Shown piece by piece: positions 1 to 10,020 of a stretch of 64,000 bases of DNA. The notes beneath the pieces were generated by a model. The model made no database searches and was not told where the DNA came from. It was given only the letters and a program-made list of their open reading frames with translations. The position numbers were made by a program, and so were the translations under genes. This DNA is from Amia ocellicauda (taxonomy: Eukaryota; Chordata; Actinopteri; Amiiformes; Amiidae), in assembly GCF_036373705.1 (NCBI RefSeq), contig NC_089852.1, forward strand, positions 31,509,707-31,573,706. The letters are read 5' to 3'. The first letter of the stretch is position 1; the number at the start of each line of letters is the position of its first letter.

Positions 1-772
1 GCTGTAGAACCGACCTCCCCTTATCAGCACGATCGGGTCTCTTCAGCTGTTTACCACTTGACAGGCCTCTCATGGGGCCCTGTTGAGGGCTTGATTGCTC
101 TGGCCATGCAGCATTTTTAGCTATAATAAAACAGACATGTAATTACACTTTATACAGTGACTTTTCACAACATTTCGAAAAAATTAAAAATAAAATAACA
201 TTGGTAAAAAACAGTGAATGTTACATACCTCCATTAAAAGTTTGCTCTGTGACCTGGGTTGGGTGGGGGAGTGCGTAGTTATGAGGGTTAAACACGGCCT
301 CGTTGACAACTGTTAAAACAAAAACAAACAGTGGTACCATAAATTTACACATTATTATGTTTTAGAAGATTCATAATATGTAACAACTTGTTCTATGGCA
401 TACCTTGAAATCTGAATAAAACGGGGCATTGAACACATTGCTTTGGCATACCTTCAAAACACACGTCTCCTGCGGTTTGGAATGCACTGTTCAGGATGTA
501 GGCATTGGGGGTTGTGAGTTCCACTCTCCGTGGTGCACCGCGGGGTGCTCGGCCTGACAGTCTCGAGTCTGTTATTCTGTGCTGTAGTATCTCGGTTCTC
601 TCCAAGGCTCTAATGTTTCACCTTAAATTATACAAACACCTATACATGAACTATGCATGATATACTAACACTTTTAAACCCAACTCTATTACTATAAAAA
701 AAAAACATTCTTACCATCAATACATGATAATACATTTACTTCCTCATCAAATGTACCCCAGTCAGATGCCAT
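1..772 (-). CDS. Four-exon gene of unknown function, 3' end outside window
   Basis: I do not recognise this protein. Exons read 772-715 (ATG at 772, protein begins MASDWGTFDEEVNVL), 607-452, 309-229 and 120-1. Every junction is phase 1 and every donor is GT (GTAAGA, GTATGC, GTATGT); the acceptors end TTAGAG, TTTTAACAG and TTATTATAG. The joined frame has no stop through about 138 residues and runs off the window. Introns are short, 106-140 bp. Exon 2 is Arg-rich (SGRAPRGAPRRVEL); exon 4 is polar with basic clusters. I see no catalytic motif or membrane segment. The start is the first ATG in the open frame and lies head-to-head with the gene starting at 1288. The weakest point is the exon 2 acceptor, which lacks a pyrimidine tract. 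Four junctions in one phase without a stop suggest recent selection. It could be a host gene, a large DNA transposon gene or a viral-type early gene. Confidence 0.5.
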
Positions 773-1287
773 TATGAAGAGTGTCCCTTCCTATATTATG
801 TCTGCTGTGTAAAATTAACCGCTTGGAGTGGCTTATTTATGGGGGGGCAAATTGGTATTTCATATTTATTCTAAGAATCACACAACATTTTATTCCACAT
901 AACATACCAGGAAACCGCCAAAAGTGTTGTTCTCATTACAGAATTCAGCTGGGGCGGTATGTTGGGGTCTATTTCACTCCGATAAAGTTTATCCCCCACA
1001 GACATCTGTATGTATGCATGCTATAGTCATGGTCTCACGTTCAAAACAACGTGTTCACACTGGGTAAGGTGACCATTTGGAGAGATAACAAACGTAATGG
1101 GTGCAAATGCTGACTGTACCCACTTGTCCCCATACATGTACCCAACTCCGCCCATACCCCGCCTCCTCTGTAGAGCCACCGCCCACCATTTACAGTATAA
1201 AGAGCACACTGGTAAACGCAGAAAACATGTCACCCGATCGGAACAGAACAGGTCTGCGTTAACCGGTGGAAACCCCCATAGCACACT
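773..1287. promoter_or_regulatory. Divergent promoter region between two spliced genes
   Basis: This 515-bp gap separates the ATG at 772 (minus) from the ATG at 1288 (plus). On the plus side CCGCCC/CCCCGCC-type GC boxes lie at about 1147-1165 and a TATAAA at 1196-1201, about 90 bp before the ATG, the usual core-promoter order. On the minus side only a weak AT-rich TATAT stretch near 790-800 is seen. Sharing of the region by both genes is inferred from geometry. Confidence 0.5.
1196..1201 (+). promoter_or_regulatory. TATA box of the plus-strand gene at 1288
   Basis: TATAAAGAG follows a GC-rich block and precedes the first ATG of the downstream exon by 87 bp. The sequence matches a canonical TATA element; its use is inferred. 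Confidence 0.6.
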
Positions 1288-2349
1288 ATGGCTACACCTG
1301 CTAAGAAGACACCCCCTAGCGACCACACTGCTGATGAAGATGCAGGCGCGCCTAACACAAAATTAAGACGGACGGAAGACAAGGACCCAAAAGAGGTGAC
1401 ACTTTATTTTACTTTAAAAAACGTGTTTAGATTTTCTACAAAAACTGTAAGACTGTATGTGTGTATATATGAATTTCAATGCAAAGTGAATTTAAATGCA
1501 TGTTTTCTTATTTGTATGTTTATTAGAAGAATGGTGTCAGCGCTCCTCCTCCGAACCCCAGGGAAGGTGCCCCAATGTCTGATGAAGATGGTGTCAACAC
1601 CGGTGATGAGTCTGAAGATGATGACAAGGACCATTAACATGGCAGTGAGGATAAAACCTCAGACACTGATGGTGGAGTTGGACCATGAGCGGAAAGAGAG
1701 GTAAATATAGAGGTCCTAGAACTGTGTATACTTCTTTACTTACCAACACTCATTACAGTTTTAAGTGTTATTTTCTTTTCTCTTCATTAGAATAATGGAG
1801 TACCTGACACCAGTGATATTGATTCCTCTGTCAGCTCTTTAAGACCCCGAACAAGATTGAACATTAAATGCTTCTGTTCTTGCCTTGCTAGAACCCACAA
1901 GAGTTTTGATTCAGACAGTTTTTACAATTATATCTCACAACTTCCCTATGATAAATATGTAACACTAGTGATGACACATACCATAAAGGCCAGTGTTGCA
2001 CTAGTGTTACAACATTGTATAGGCTTGATAAGTGTGAGGCTTGTCTGATAGGTGACCCCAGCCAAGCACAGCACAACTTTAGATCATGAGCAAGGGATTA
2101 GCGTAGCTCTTATGTGACAAAATAAGTGTCACCCGTTTGCTAAACATTGTGTTATGTGTTGCACGTGCCCTATGCATCACCAGACTTACTGAGAAAGAAG
2201 TGAAATCTCTTTTGCATAGATTAGAAACATGCACTCTACCTTCAAGATGGTTTAGTGACTGGTATTACTTGCTCATCTACACTTTCCAACAATTAGTTGA
2301 GAAGTTTATAAATAACAAGCCTTATAAGAGGTTTTACAAACATGAATAA
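1288..2349 (+). pseudogene. Three-exon gene of unknown function with Cys/His clusters, decayed
   Basis: I do not recognise this gene. Exon 1 is 1288-1395 (36 codons, begins MATPAKKTPPSDHTADEDAG) with donor GTGACA. Exon 2 is 1527-1700, acidic (SDEDG, DESEDDDKD), bounded by AG and GTAAAT, and carries two in-frame stops near 1636 and 1686. Exon 3 starts at 1791 after a strong pyrimidine tract and reads to a TGA at 2046-2048. All three exons are phase 0, and exons 2 and 3 begin alike (KNGVSAP, NNGVPDT). Beyond 2048 coding-like sequence continues in shifted frames: CEAC near 2036, then a cluster HCVMCCTCPMHH near 2146-2180, then an alpha-helical stretch ending KHE at 2349. The last stop overlaps AATAAA. 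The order, acidic N-terminus then Cys/His-rich C-terminus, fits a small nuclear regulator, but function is unknown. Confidence 0.4.
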
Positions 2350-2350
2350 A
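2345..2350 (+). terminator. Poly(A) signal overlapping the stop codon
   Basis: AATAAA sits inside the last codons of the upstream gene (GAA TAA AAT). This tight packing is typical of compact viral or transposon genes. Cleavage here is inferred. Confidence 0.4.
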
Positions 2351-2412
2351 ATATACTGGATATTAATTGTTCTTGAGTTGAGAATTAGTCATTAAAACTA
2401 AAAATAAATGTT

Positions 2413-2613
2413 ATGGATTCTCTAAAAAGACATGACAGTAGTCTTAAAAGAGTATTTTATGCTCTGCAGAGATACCTTAATCTGCAATATTTATATAGAA
2501 ATGGTAAAATTCTAGACATGATAATTTCCCCAAACAAACTGATTGAAGCAGTTGTGAAGTTTATGTATACATGTTTGCGGAAACTGCACTACTTGGAGGT
2601 AACCACATTTTAA
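2413..2613 (+). CDS. Small ORF, 66 aa, unknown
   Basis: This ATG-initiated frame (starts MDSLKRHDSSLKRVFYAL) is Leu/Tyr-rich and predicted helical, with no recognisable motif. It follows the poly(A) signal at 2345 by about 60 bp and lies on the same strand as the preceding gene. It could be another exon or the remains of a downstream gene; the AT-rich composition also allows chance. No promoter was seen. Confidence 0.2.
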   Translation: MDSLKRHDSSLKRVFYALQRYLNLQYLYRNGKILDMIISPNKLIEAVVKFMYTCLRKLHYLEVTTF

Positions 2614-2998
2614 ACTGCCCAACAAAAAATTAGAGAAATTTTATATAATGAATTAATAATGGGCAATATTCAGAATATTTAAAAATATAGGTCTACTTCT
2701 CATGTTTTTAGTTGTTATGTACATAGTTACATTTTCACAAAACTTGTTCCATGAATTGTTAGTGTTTGTATTACTTCTGAGGTAGGCCATTAAAAAGCAT
2801 AGACTAAAATCATTACCAAACCCTGGAGGAGAGGGCAACTGATAGCCGTGGCCTCCCGGAGGTTTCCTTTCAGTTAAATGAGGTTTTTCCTCCCCCCCTG
2901 TGCTATGCAGTTTAAAAAACATAGGAAATTAAAAAACAATAAAAACAATTAAAAAATATGAAGTTGTTTGTGTTTCATTATACATTATTGTTGAGGTT

Positions 2999-3238
2999 GG
3001 GAATGACATATGTATATACCCGATAGCCGGGAATGGCAGGGCGGTGTCAGTTTTGGGCAACCCGGGCCCTATTCAAAAGCCAGCAACACTTACAATGACG
3101 AGAAACTGGGCCTTCTAAGGCCATATTCTATTCAGTAGGTGTCTGTACATTACATTTCACCCCCCTTTGCGGGGTGCACAATCCTTAGTTTTTTCGGGAA
3201 TTACATATGTATATACCCCATAGGCAGGAATGGCAGGA
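2999..3238 (+). repeat. Pair of diverged 43-bp direct repeats
   Basis: Copy 1 at 2999-3041 and copy 2 at 3196-3238 share the core ACATATGTATATACCC followed by GAATGGCAGG, with a few mismatches. The 155 bp between them include a GC-rich palindrome-like CCGGGCCC. They may mark the edge of a mobile or viral element, but no partner end was found. Confidence 0.55.
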
Positions 3239-4797
3239 CTTATTTTGAAACGACAAGAGCCTTCTAGCTGTATAGCTTACCGGAAGTAGAACTCTTATTG
3301 TTGCTTAATGTTGCTAGCGTCACATTTCAGTTTACTGTACCAACCAATTGGATCCTAATTTAACTTATGACAACACCCATACCTACCAGTCATATATACA
3401 AAAGAACAGGTGTTTAACTGAACACAAATCAATATTAAATGCACGTTAAGCCCAATACACAGTATTAATCTGGTTTAATTTTCAAGAGCCAGGAAAGGTG
3501 CACAGCAATCATCATTCAAGACCAAGGAGAGTTTTCCCATAGAACATCAGAGTACTTATCCTGCCGTGAACAATTCCCGTTACAATCAGCAGCTTCCTCT
3601 GTTCCTCAAGGCCGTGCCGTGCCGTGCCGTGCCGTGCCGTGCCGTGCCGTGCTCTTCCCTTCTCAGTCCAAGGCATGCCTGCTTACTGCTCTCTGCACTC
3701 AGGTTTTACTCATTATGTGTCAGGAGATAGATGAAACAGGTGTGCTAGTTGAAGGAGTGGGGGACACCGCCCAATCAGACAGGTGTGTCTGGAGTTTGTG
3801 AAGAATGCTGCCTTCAAGTGGAAATATGATTAAGTGAAGAAACCAAACCAAATCAAAAGTGAAAATTAACAGAAGTAATATAACAAGTAAAAATATAATA
3901 AAAATCATGAAACAAGTGAAAATATAAACCCACAACAACCCATAATAAAATAAACATAATAAATGAACACACCAATTATTAGGCAACACCAATCACCCCT
4001 CCCAGCACCTCTTGTAACATGATGTCCTCCAAATGTGTAAATATATCAGTTTTTTATGGAAAGACACACCGATTTTTACAAACCATATCTGTTATGTCAA
4101 TGCATTTTTAAAACAAATCATTTTCTAAGCTATCGGTACATATTTCCAAGGTGTTAGTCATGTGTATACTGCTACATTTAGTTTGTCTTTCTCCACATTT
4201 ACAAACAAATGTGAATAACAGTTTAATACAAAAAATATCATCTGCAAGGGAATGGGCAGAAATATTAATTAAAAAGCCTTTTAATTAAAAGTTAATGATA
4301 TTCAAAAACTCGTGTCTGATGTTTAAATTTGGATGTGTGCAGGCCGACTTTATTTTTTCGGTATTCAAATGTATATTCTTAAAAGAAATGTATATTCATT
4401 GGATATGTATAATGTGCCTGCAATAAACTAATGTAACATTGTAGTATTGCTGCTGTACAATTAAGACGATTCATATAATGTATATGTAATGTTATATGTA
4501 GACAGGCTTTCTGTGTTTGTTACTAAATTGAGTTTTACAAATAGCCAAGTCATTACAATGTCATTATTTATTTCATTAATACTGACACAATTATCTCTAT
4601 GGGAGACTGATTGCCCTACATATTAGATAATGGAATTCAAATCACACATTTTAATATATATTGTAGGTGACAAACATACTTGTGTGCGCAAACCATTAGG
4701 GGTTAGAGAGTTTGGATTGCAAGCAAAGTGTGTGTGTTTTGTTATACCACACTGAAGACTGTTTCCATCCTGTGTGTAGTTTGTTTGTAGTTTGTAG
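3239..4797. other. AT-rich intergenic DNA, no gene seen
   Basis: Both strands are AT-rich with short random frames only. Apart from the GCCGT pentanucleotide array no motif, RNA or mobile-element signature was recognised. Confidence 0.5.
3611..3650 (+). repeat. (GCCGT)8 microsatellite
   Basis: Eight perfect tandem copies of the pentamer GCCGT interrupt otherwise AT-rich DNA. Confidence 0.95.
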
Positions 4798-5315
4798 TTT
4801 GTAGTGGAGATGAGTGGTACCCGGTGGGGTCTTCTGCTGTTGTAGCCCATCCGCCTCAAGGTTGTACGTGTTGTGGCTTCACAAATGCTTTGCTGCATAC
4901 CTCGGTTGTAACGAGTGGTTATTTCAGTCAAAGTTGCTCTTCTATCAGCTTGAATCAGTCGGCCCATTCTCCTCTGACCTCTAGCATCAACAAGGCATTT
5001 TCGCCCACAGGACTGCCGCATACTGGATGTTTTTCCCTTTTCACACCATTCTTTGTAAACCCTAGAAATGGTTGTGCGTGAAAATCCCAGTAACTGAGCA
5101 GATTGTGAAATACTCAGACCGGCCCGTCTAGCACCAACAACCATGCCACGCTAAAAATTGCTTAAATCACCTTTCTTTCCCATTCAGACATTCAGTTTGG
5201 AGTTCAGGAGATTGTCTTGACCAGGACCACACCCCTAAATGCATTGAAGCAACTGCCATGTGATTGGTTGGTTAGATAATTGAATAGGTGTTCCTAATAA
5301 TCCTTTAGGTGAGTG
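4798..5315 (-). mobile_element. Truncated Tc1/mariner-type element (DD36E family)
   Basis: The right terminus carries the inverted repeat CCTAATAATCCTTTAGGTGA followed by GTG and a TA at 5316-5317, identical to the family copies at 29289 and 44995. The minus frame from 5144 encodes the helix-turn-helix part of the transposase (RRAGLSISQSAQLLGFSRTT). Homology stops abruptly at about 4798, inside the codons for HRVPLISTTN; beyond it lie short TTTGTAG repeats. The catalytic domain and left terminus are missing, so the copy is dead. The frame lacks the normal N-terminal Met-Gly-Lys-Lys start because of a stop near 5153. Confidence 0.9.
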
Positions 5316-5336
5316 TATAACCCAGGGGTTTATGTG

Positions 5337-5343
5337 TATAAAA
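5337..5343 (+). promoter_or_regulatory. TATA box before the plus-strand virion genes
   Basis: TATAAAAAA at 5337 lies 78 bp upstream of the ATG at 5415 and directly after the TA target site of the Tc1 fragment. Position and sequence fit a core promoter; activity is inferred. Confidence 0.4.
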
Positions 5344-5414
5344 AACAAAGAAAGTGAAAGCCGTTGGTTTTCCAGCTTTGAGCGCATTTGCTGTCTGTGA
5401 CTCTGGCTGTCAGT

Positions 5415-5717
5415 ATGTCACCGCGCTCTCTTGCAGCTACTGGTTAAAGCCACCCCGCAGCAGAGCAGTCATTCTGTGCACCGCAAGGAGCGACCTGCTG
5501 CAGCTGTGTCAGAAATCACTCTAAATACACTGAAAGGAAACATCCGCTTAAGCGCTAAACAATTTCGGAAACTCAAGAACAGTGGCAACATTATAAAAAC
5601 TCTTAGTAAAAAGACTGTCTGTTAAGAGAGAGAAATCTATTGAACCAGTCTCAGGGGTTTATCTGTAATTTGCTAAGTATCGCCCTCCCCCTCATCACCA
5701 GCTTCCTGGCCAAGTAA
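5415..5717 (+). pseudogene. Small basic virion-type protein of the Polinton, broken
   Basis: The ATG at 5415 (MSPRSLAATG) runs into a stop, while the overlapping frame from 5431 gives a basic stretch containing GNIRLSAKQFRKLKNSGNII and ends at 5623. A third frame then continues the similarity with a hydrophobic tail (LLSIALPLITSFLAK) to the TAA at 5715-5717. This order, short basic domain followed by a hydrophobic helix, resembles small proteins encoded beside fish Polinton capsid genes, which are thought to be virion components; that comparison is from general recall, not a search. At least two frameshifts make it non-functional. It is followed 11 bp later by the next plus-strand gene. Confidence 0.5.
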
Positions 5718-5728
5718 AAAAAAAAATG

Positions 5729-6565
5729 CAGTTCACAGAAAAAAATGATTTAGTTCCGCAGAAACGGATGGGCAGAATTAAAGAGGACTTTCCAGTTGAA
5801 CACGACATCCGAAAAATAGCCGCATATAAATTGGATGGGAAATGAAAGATATTCTGCAAAGCTCTCATTTGGGTGATTATGAAATACGCTAAATGCTATG
5901 CACAAGTGTTGCAGAGGTACTTGACCCTGACGTGCCAGGCAGAATCGGAAAAGGCTGTGTTAACTTTGCAGATGCCTGATACGGACACCCCGGGCGAAAT
6001 AACACCTACAGAGCCTGTTTTTGATTATATTTTGGAGGCTATACCACAGAGGCAAAAGAAAAATGCCGAAATATAATTAAGAGAATGGTATCCAACAATG
6101 CTGTAACTTCATGGAACGAGAATGGGGAATTTGTGTACAAGGGGGTTCCTATCCGCGGGTCTCATGTGATAGATCTGATTAAGGCTGTCATACAGCAGCA
6201 CACTCTTGACTCAGGCAGGGCTCCAAAAGGCTGGGGCAGTTTGATGACCGCTATGGTGGAGATTAATATCCCCGGTTCTGTTTTGTCCAACAGACTTAAC
6301 AGGGTGTTGTTGGAGAAACTAAAAATGCCCCCTACTAAGGATAGTTCTTTGTCTTTCTCAGAGATATCCTATTTCTCCTGATCCAGAGCTTATCTCACTG
6401 GAGGGGGCCGTTGCCCCGCCCGAAACTCCACAGAGAGACCAGCCCGCAAAAAGACACAGACTATTTGGAAAATTACCATGGTTATCTCCACAAAAAATAA
6501 TACATATTTTTTGTATTATTATTTTGGTGGGTGTTTGTTTATATATAGGTTATAGAAATACATAA
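5729..6565 (+). pseudogene. Polinton-associated virion-type protein, frameshifted
   Basis: Starting at the ATG at 5729 (MQFTEKNDLV), coding-like sequence passes through about three frames: an N-terminal part to about 5845, a middle part at 5873-6076 containing YAQVLQRYLTL, a conserved-looking block at 6085-6381 (GEFVYKGVPIRGSHVIDLIK), and a C-terminal part to the TAA at 6563-6565. The C-terminus has a basic patch (AKRHRLFGK) then a membrane-like helix (IFCIIILVGVCLYIGY). Proteins with the FVYKG/GSHVIDL block accompany capsid genes in many animal Polintons; a role in the virion is inferred. The frameshifts, near 5842, 5885, 6080 and 6370, show it is decayed. It converges on the protease gene. 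Confidence 0.5.
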
Positions 6566-7063
6566 GTTGTTGTTATCTGTAATATCAGTGTTCTGATAAT
6601 AAAAAATGTTTTATCATTATTATTATTGTGTTTGTATACCAAATAACAATTGTCAGTGGTGTTTAATTGTTGTTTTTTATATTTTTTTGTGATAATAGGG
6701 TTGAATAAAAATGTAACGTGTGATAAACAATGGTGTTTGTATGTATGAATTTATTAACTAGGTAAAACCATACTTATTGTGTATATAATATTTTATTATC
6801 TGGTTAACAGGCATTACATATATGAGAATTTCAAATTTAATTAACTTAAACACCCCCCACACGCACACACACAAGCACTAATCTAGCGTGTCTATACCTC
6901 TATAGCATTATTCATACATGGCTCTAATATTGCTTATTTTTGTTCATGACTGATTTAGCAATTATGACAGATCCTAAAATCATACATTCGGTTACACATC
7001 TGACAATTCTCATTTACATGAAGCTTAAACAAATACATAGGTCTCGTTCTCCTGTTATAACTT
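6566..7063. other. Convergent intergenic gap inside the Polinton
   Basis: This AT-rich stretch lies between the plus-strand virion genes and the minus-strand protease. AATAAA motifs near 6597 and 6704 could end the plus transcripts, and a TTTATT near 6747 could end the minus ones. No coding frame is recognised. Confidence 0.45.
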
Positions 7064-7495
7064 TTAACAAACCTCATTGTTGTCATTACTAATTAAATCT
7101 TCTGAATACAAATCCAATATCTGATTATAAGCTAGCCCTTTACAACGCTGTTGTAAAAAATACACACAATGGTTTCCACATGTTGTGGACAAAGCATCTT
7201 GCAACTGGTTACTGTTATACTGGTTAACATGGCATTTGTGTTTAAAAAACGCATGATTGATGATTGATTTAGGGAATAAAGGAGCATTGGGAGGGAATCC
7301 ATAAGAATCAAATAATTCAGCCTTCCCATCTCTTCCTAGATAGATAGCGAGCCAGTACTCCCCGGGTCGGTCGTGGGGGTGGGTGTTGATGATGAGACAG
7401 ACTGGCCTCCTATTTGGGACTCGTGATCATTTGGGGAGCTTATCAGATGGAAACACACCCAGAAAATAGTCTCTTGTGTAAATGTCCTTAGTCAT
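7064..7495 (-). pseudogene. Adenovirus-type cysteine protease (C5-like) of the Polinton
   Basis: The frame from the ATG at 7495 (MTKDIYTRDYFLGVFPSD) to the TAA at 7064 is 144 codons with one internal TGA near 7425. It holds the block HDRPGEYWLAIY, then LFDSYGFPPNAP, then TCGNHCVYFLQQRC with the expected nucleophilic Cys; these match the layout of adenain-type maturation proteases, which cleave capsid precursors. The residue expected to be the catalytic His before Trp is Tyr here (GEYW), a second inactivating change if the alignment is right. The gene is short for the family. It follows the capsid gene on the same strand by about 70 bp. The protease function is family knowledge; the assignment rests on motif order. 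Confidence 0.8.
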
Positions 7496-7565
7496 GATGG
7501 CAAAAAGTTGTTTGGTATCCATGGACAATTTAGTGAAAGGTACAAAGCAATCATTTTTTTCCTTT

Positions 7566-8818
7566 TCAGCTGTAGTTATAAAGGACTTGGCGTCTCATGT
7601 TAATTTCAACAATGTTGTGAAAACACTATCATACACTATCATATTCACGGTGGTTGGTAATGGCTGGGCAAAACGAATTTCTGCTCTCAGGTTCCCTGTT
7701 TTTATGAGTGAATAGTGCCCGGTGCACTCTTGATCTGGGCTGAGATTGAATGCAAACAGTGTGTAACCTCTGGCAAACTCCTTACGGTCCATTACCAGAG
7801 GCTTGTCTTTGAGACGCTTTCCAGCTGTTTCCATCAGGTTAAAGTACTCCCGGACACAGTTATCATTTGCGAAATCCGGTTGTAGCGGTTTAGTAGGGAT
7901 CTGCTCCCCATCTGCATACAGGGCCAGGAAATTAATATCACAATGTTTAAAGTTGAAGGGGTTTTGTGTAACGTCACCACTGTATGCTGCGTTATCCACA
8001 AATCCAATTACTATTATTTTAGGCAATTGGCCCAGAAACAAATTTTCCTGGTTGCACACCCGGCTTCCTCTGGGCAGACTGAACACTTTCATCTGAACCC
8101 GATCTACAAGGTATTTTGCATTAGCCACCTGCAGCGCATCGGCGTGACCCAGCCTGACAGCGGGGGCCACCCGAACCCTCTTCTCAAACAGAGCTGCTGA
8201 GAGAACCGACAGCTTGAAATCCTCAGCGTTGCTCATGAGACAGAACGCTTCTCTGTTACGGGTAAGTTTATTTTTTATATCAACACCATTCAGCATTCAT
8301 TTGTCTTGAAAAAACATGTCTGCATGAATACAACCCAACAATTCTAGTTTTCGGCTTCCTGCTTCATGCTGACCGGCAGTGTCCTTCACAAAAATGCCTG
8401 CAGAGTATTGTGTGTTCAAACTGCTTTCACTGTAGTTGAGAATAGATTCTATAATAGCTCTGTACGGATAACAGTTGTTGCTCTGGCTAATAAGTCTGTC
8501 CCCGATTGTGATGTCGACTTGACTGAAAAGGGAGGCCACGGAGTAATTTACCAGGCCCACACGGTAATCCTGGGCCAGATCGGTGCCATCGTACTTAGTA
8601 ATTTTACAAGTCAGATGGATCACAGTGTTGTTCAGATCTAGATAGTTTTCGCCGTTTCCAGTGATGTAGAATTCCAGTGGGACGTTGTCAGAGAGCGCTG
8701 TGAGGGGCGGCACCTCCACATAGAAGCTCTTCTAAATGCTGGTATGTGTGGGCGCCAGCTGAAAAAGGTCCAGTTCAGATTGTGTGCACTCCCCAGAGCT
8801 ACAGTGCACGAATGCCAT
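7566..8818 (-). pseudogene. Double-jelly-roll major capsid protein of the Polinton
   Basis: Coding sequence starts at the ATG at 8818 (MAFVHCSSGECTQSEL) and continues in one frame to about 7600, then shifts frame and ends at 7566; about 417 codons. Two nonsense codons interrupt it: a TAG near 8733 and a TGA at 8297-8299. Recognisable family blocks are EFYITGNGENYLDLNNT, VDITIGDRLIS and HADMFFQDK before the TGA, and LPKIIVIGFVDNAAYSGD, NFKHCDINFLALYADGEQI and YTLFAFNLSPDQ after it. This family forms the hexon-like shell of Polintons and adintoviruses. The start was chosen because a complete frame, apart from the nonsense codons, begins two bases after the stop of the upstream basic-protein gene. 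It is broken and not expressed as a full protein. Confidence 0.88.
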
Positions 8819-8995
8819 GTTTAAAATATATCCCCACGATGTTGTTGCCTGGAGCTCCTCTTCTTACCGGCCCCGTTTCTTTTATGATTGTGTTTCTTCC
8901 GTACGGCCCTTCTTTTAACAGGTGCTGGGGGTCCTGTGAGCCCCAGTGGTGTCGTTCTTTTCCTTTTAATGCCTCTCCTTATATACATTAGTCCC

Positions 8996-9477
8996 GGGCT
9001 GTGTCCCAAATCGCACACTTGTTCCCTCGTTCCCTTCCCTTGCGGGACGGAAGTACTACGGTGGCCATTTTAAGGGCTGTCCCAAACCATTAGGGAATGA
9101 GTGAAGGTAGCCTAATCGAGCTGTTTGTGCCCTTCAATGCTCCCTTCGACGACGTGTACAAAAGAGTACACTTATGCGGAAACACTTATGTCCCAGAACT
9201 CTGAGCGTTAAAGGCGGAGACACGTCAACTGGGGAAATATAGCAGCGGCGGGTGCATATAAATGTAATGTTAACTAGACAGTTGTAGAAAGTGTTAAATG
9301 ATGTATCAAGGAAATAATACATAGATAGATAAAATAATATGATTATATAATCATGATTTAAATATATACGATTAGAAAGTTAACCCAAAAAATGTTTTGG
9401 AAACTATAATTTAATTAATTACTGAAGTAGTATCCTATAAAACTAGGAGGTGATATTAACGAACAGTGTATTTCAAA

Positions 9478-9516
<39 letters not shown>

Positions 9517-9741
9517 TTAATTAAATAAAAATACAAGAAAAGACTGCGTAGGTACTTTTTCAGTCAAATGCAAAGGTGCTGAATGCTGACGCTGAAGTGA
9601 GCATTGAGCACTTTTAGTTTCACCCTACACCCTACACCCTCCTCAATCAAGTGCACACTCTGTGACGTCAGCACAATGTCATGCAAAGTGTACACTTGTC
9701 GAAGGGTGTAGGGAGCAAGTGTGCAATTTGGGATGCAGCCC
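8996..9741. mobile_element. MITE-like non-autonomous element, 746 bp
   Basis: The termini are inverted repeats: GGGCTGTGTCCCAAATCGCA at the left and, on the other strand, GGGCTGCATCCCAAATTGCA at the right; similarity extends about 30 bp (through CACTTGTTCCCT and CACTTGCTCCCT). No coding frame is convincing. An (ATT) run fills 9481-9516. A clear target duplication could not be recognised, so the superfamily is open; hAT-like is plausible. It interrupts the Polinton basic protein gene and so is younger than that element. Confidence 0.8.
9481..9516 (+). repeat. (ATT)n microsatellite
   Basis: Twelve uninterrupted ATT units inside the MITE. Confidence 0.95.
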
Positions 9742-10020
9742 CGAGCCCTCCTGTTTCGGAGCATTTATTCTGTTGGCCACTGCACTTGTAACCTGCCCGA
9801 CCACATCTTTAGCTATGTTTGTGGTCTGACATGTGGTTTGACAATTTCTAATCCGCGTCTCTATGCTCTAAATATACCAGCTATGCCCGTATTTCCCGGC
9901 ATCCCGGCGAAACTGGGGAGGCCGTTACCCACCTGATACTTGTAGTAGTTCCTATACATGTACGGGTCTCCATAGTTTTTAACAATCACCATTATTTTAA
10001 AAGTGGTTGTATCTAACAGG

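Larger units (their letters stand above)
8821..9992 (-). pseudogene. Basic minor virion protein of the Polinton, split by a MITE
   Basis: The N-terminal part begins at the ATG at 9992 (MVIVKNYGDPYMYRNYYK), has a Gly-rich stretch (VGNGLPSFAGMPGNTGI) and several stops, and reaches the MITE boundary at 9742. The C-terminal part, 8995-8821, is strongly basic (RRGIKRKRT, PVKRRAVRKKHNHKR) and ends two bases before the capsid ATG. A Tyr/Gly-rich start and Lys/Arg-rich end fit the minor capsid/core protein found between vertex and hexon genes in Polintons; binding DNA or the inner capsid is inferred. Besides the 746-bp insertion it carries in-frame stops near 9870 and 9810, so it is dead. Confidence 0.6.

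Noticed and set aside
7943..8641. Plus-strand frames over the capsid gene
   Set aside because: They are shadows of the minus-strand capsid gene with no family motif.
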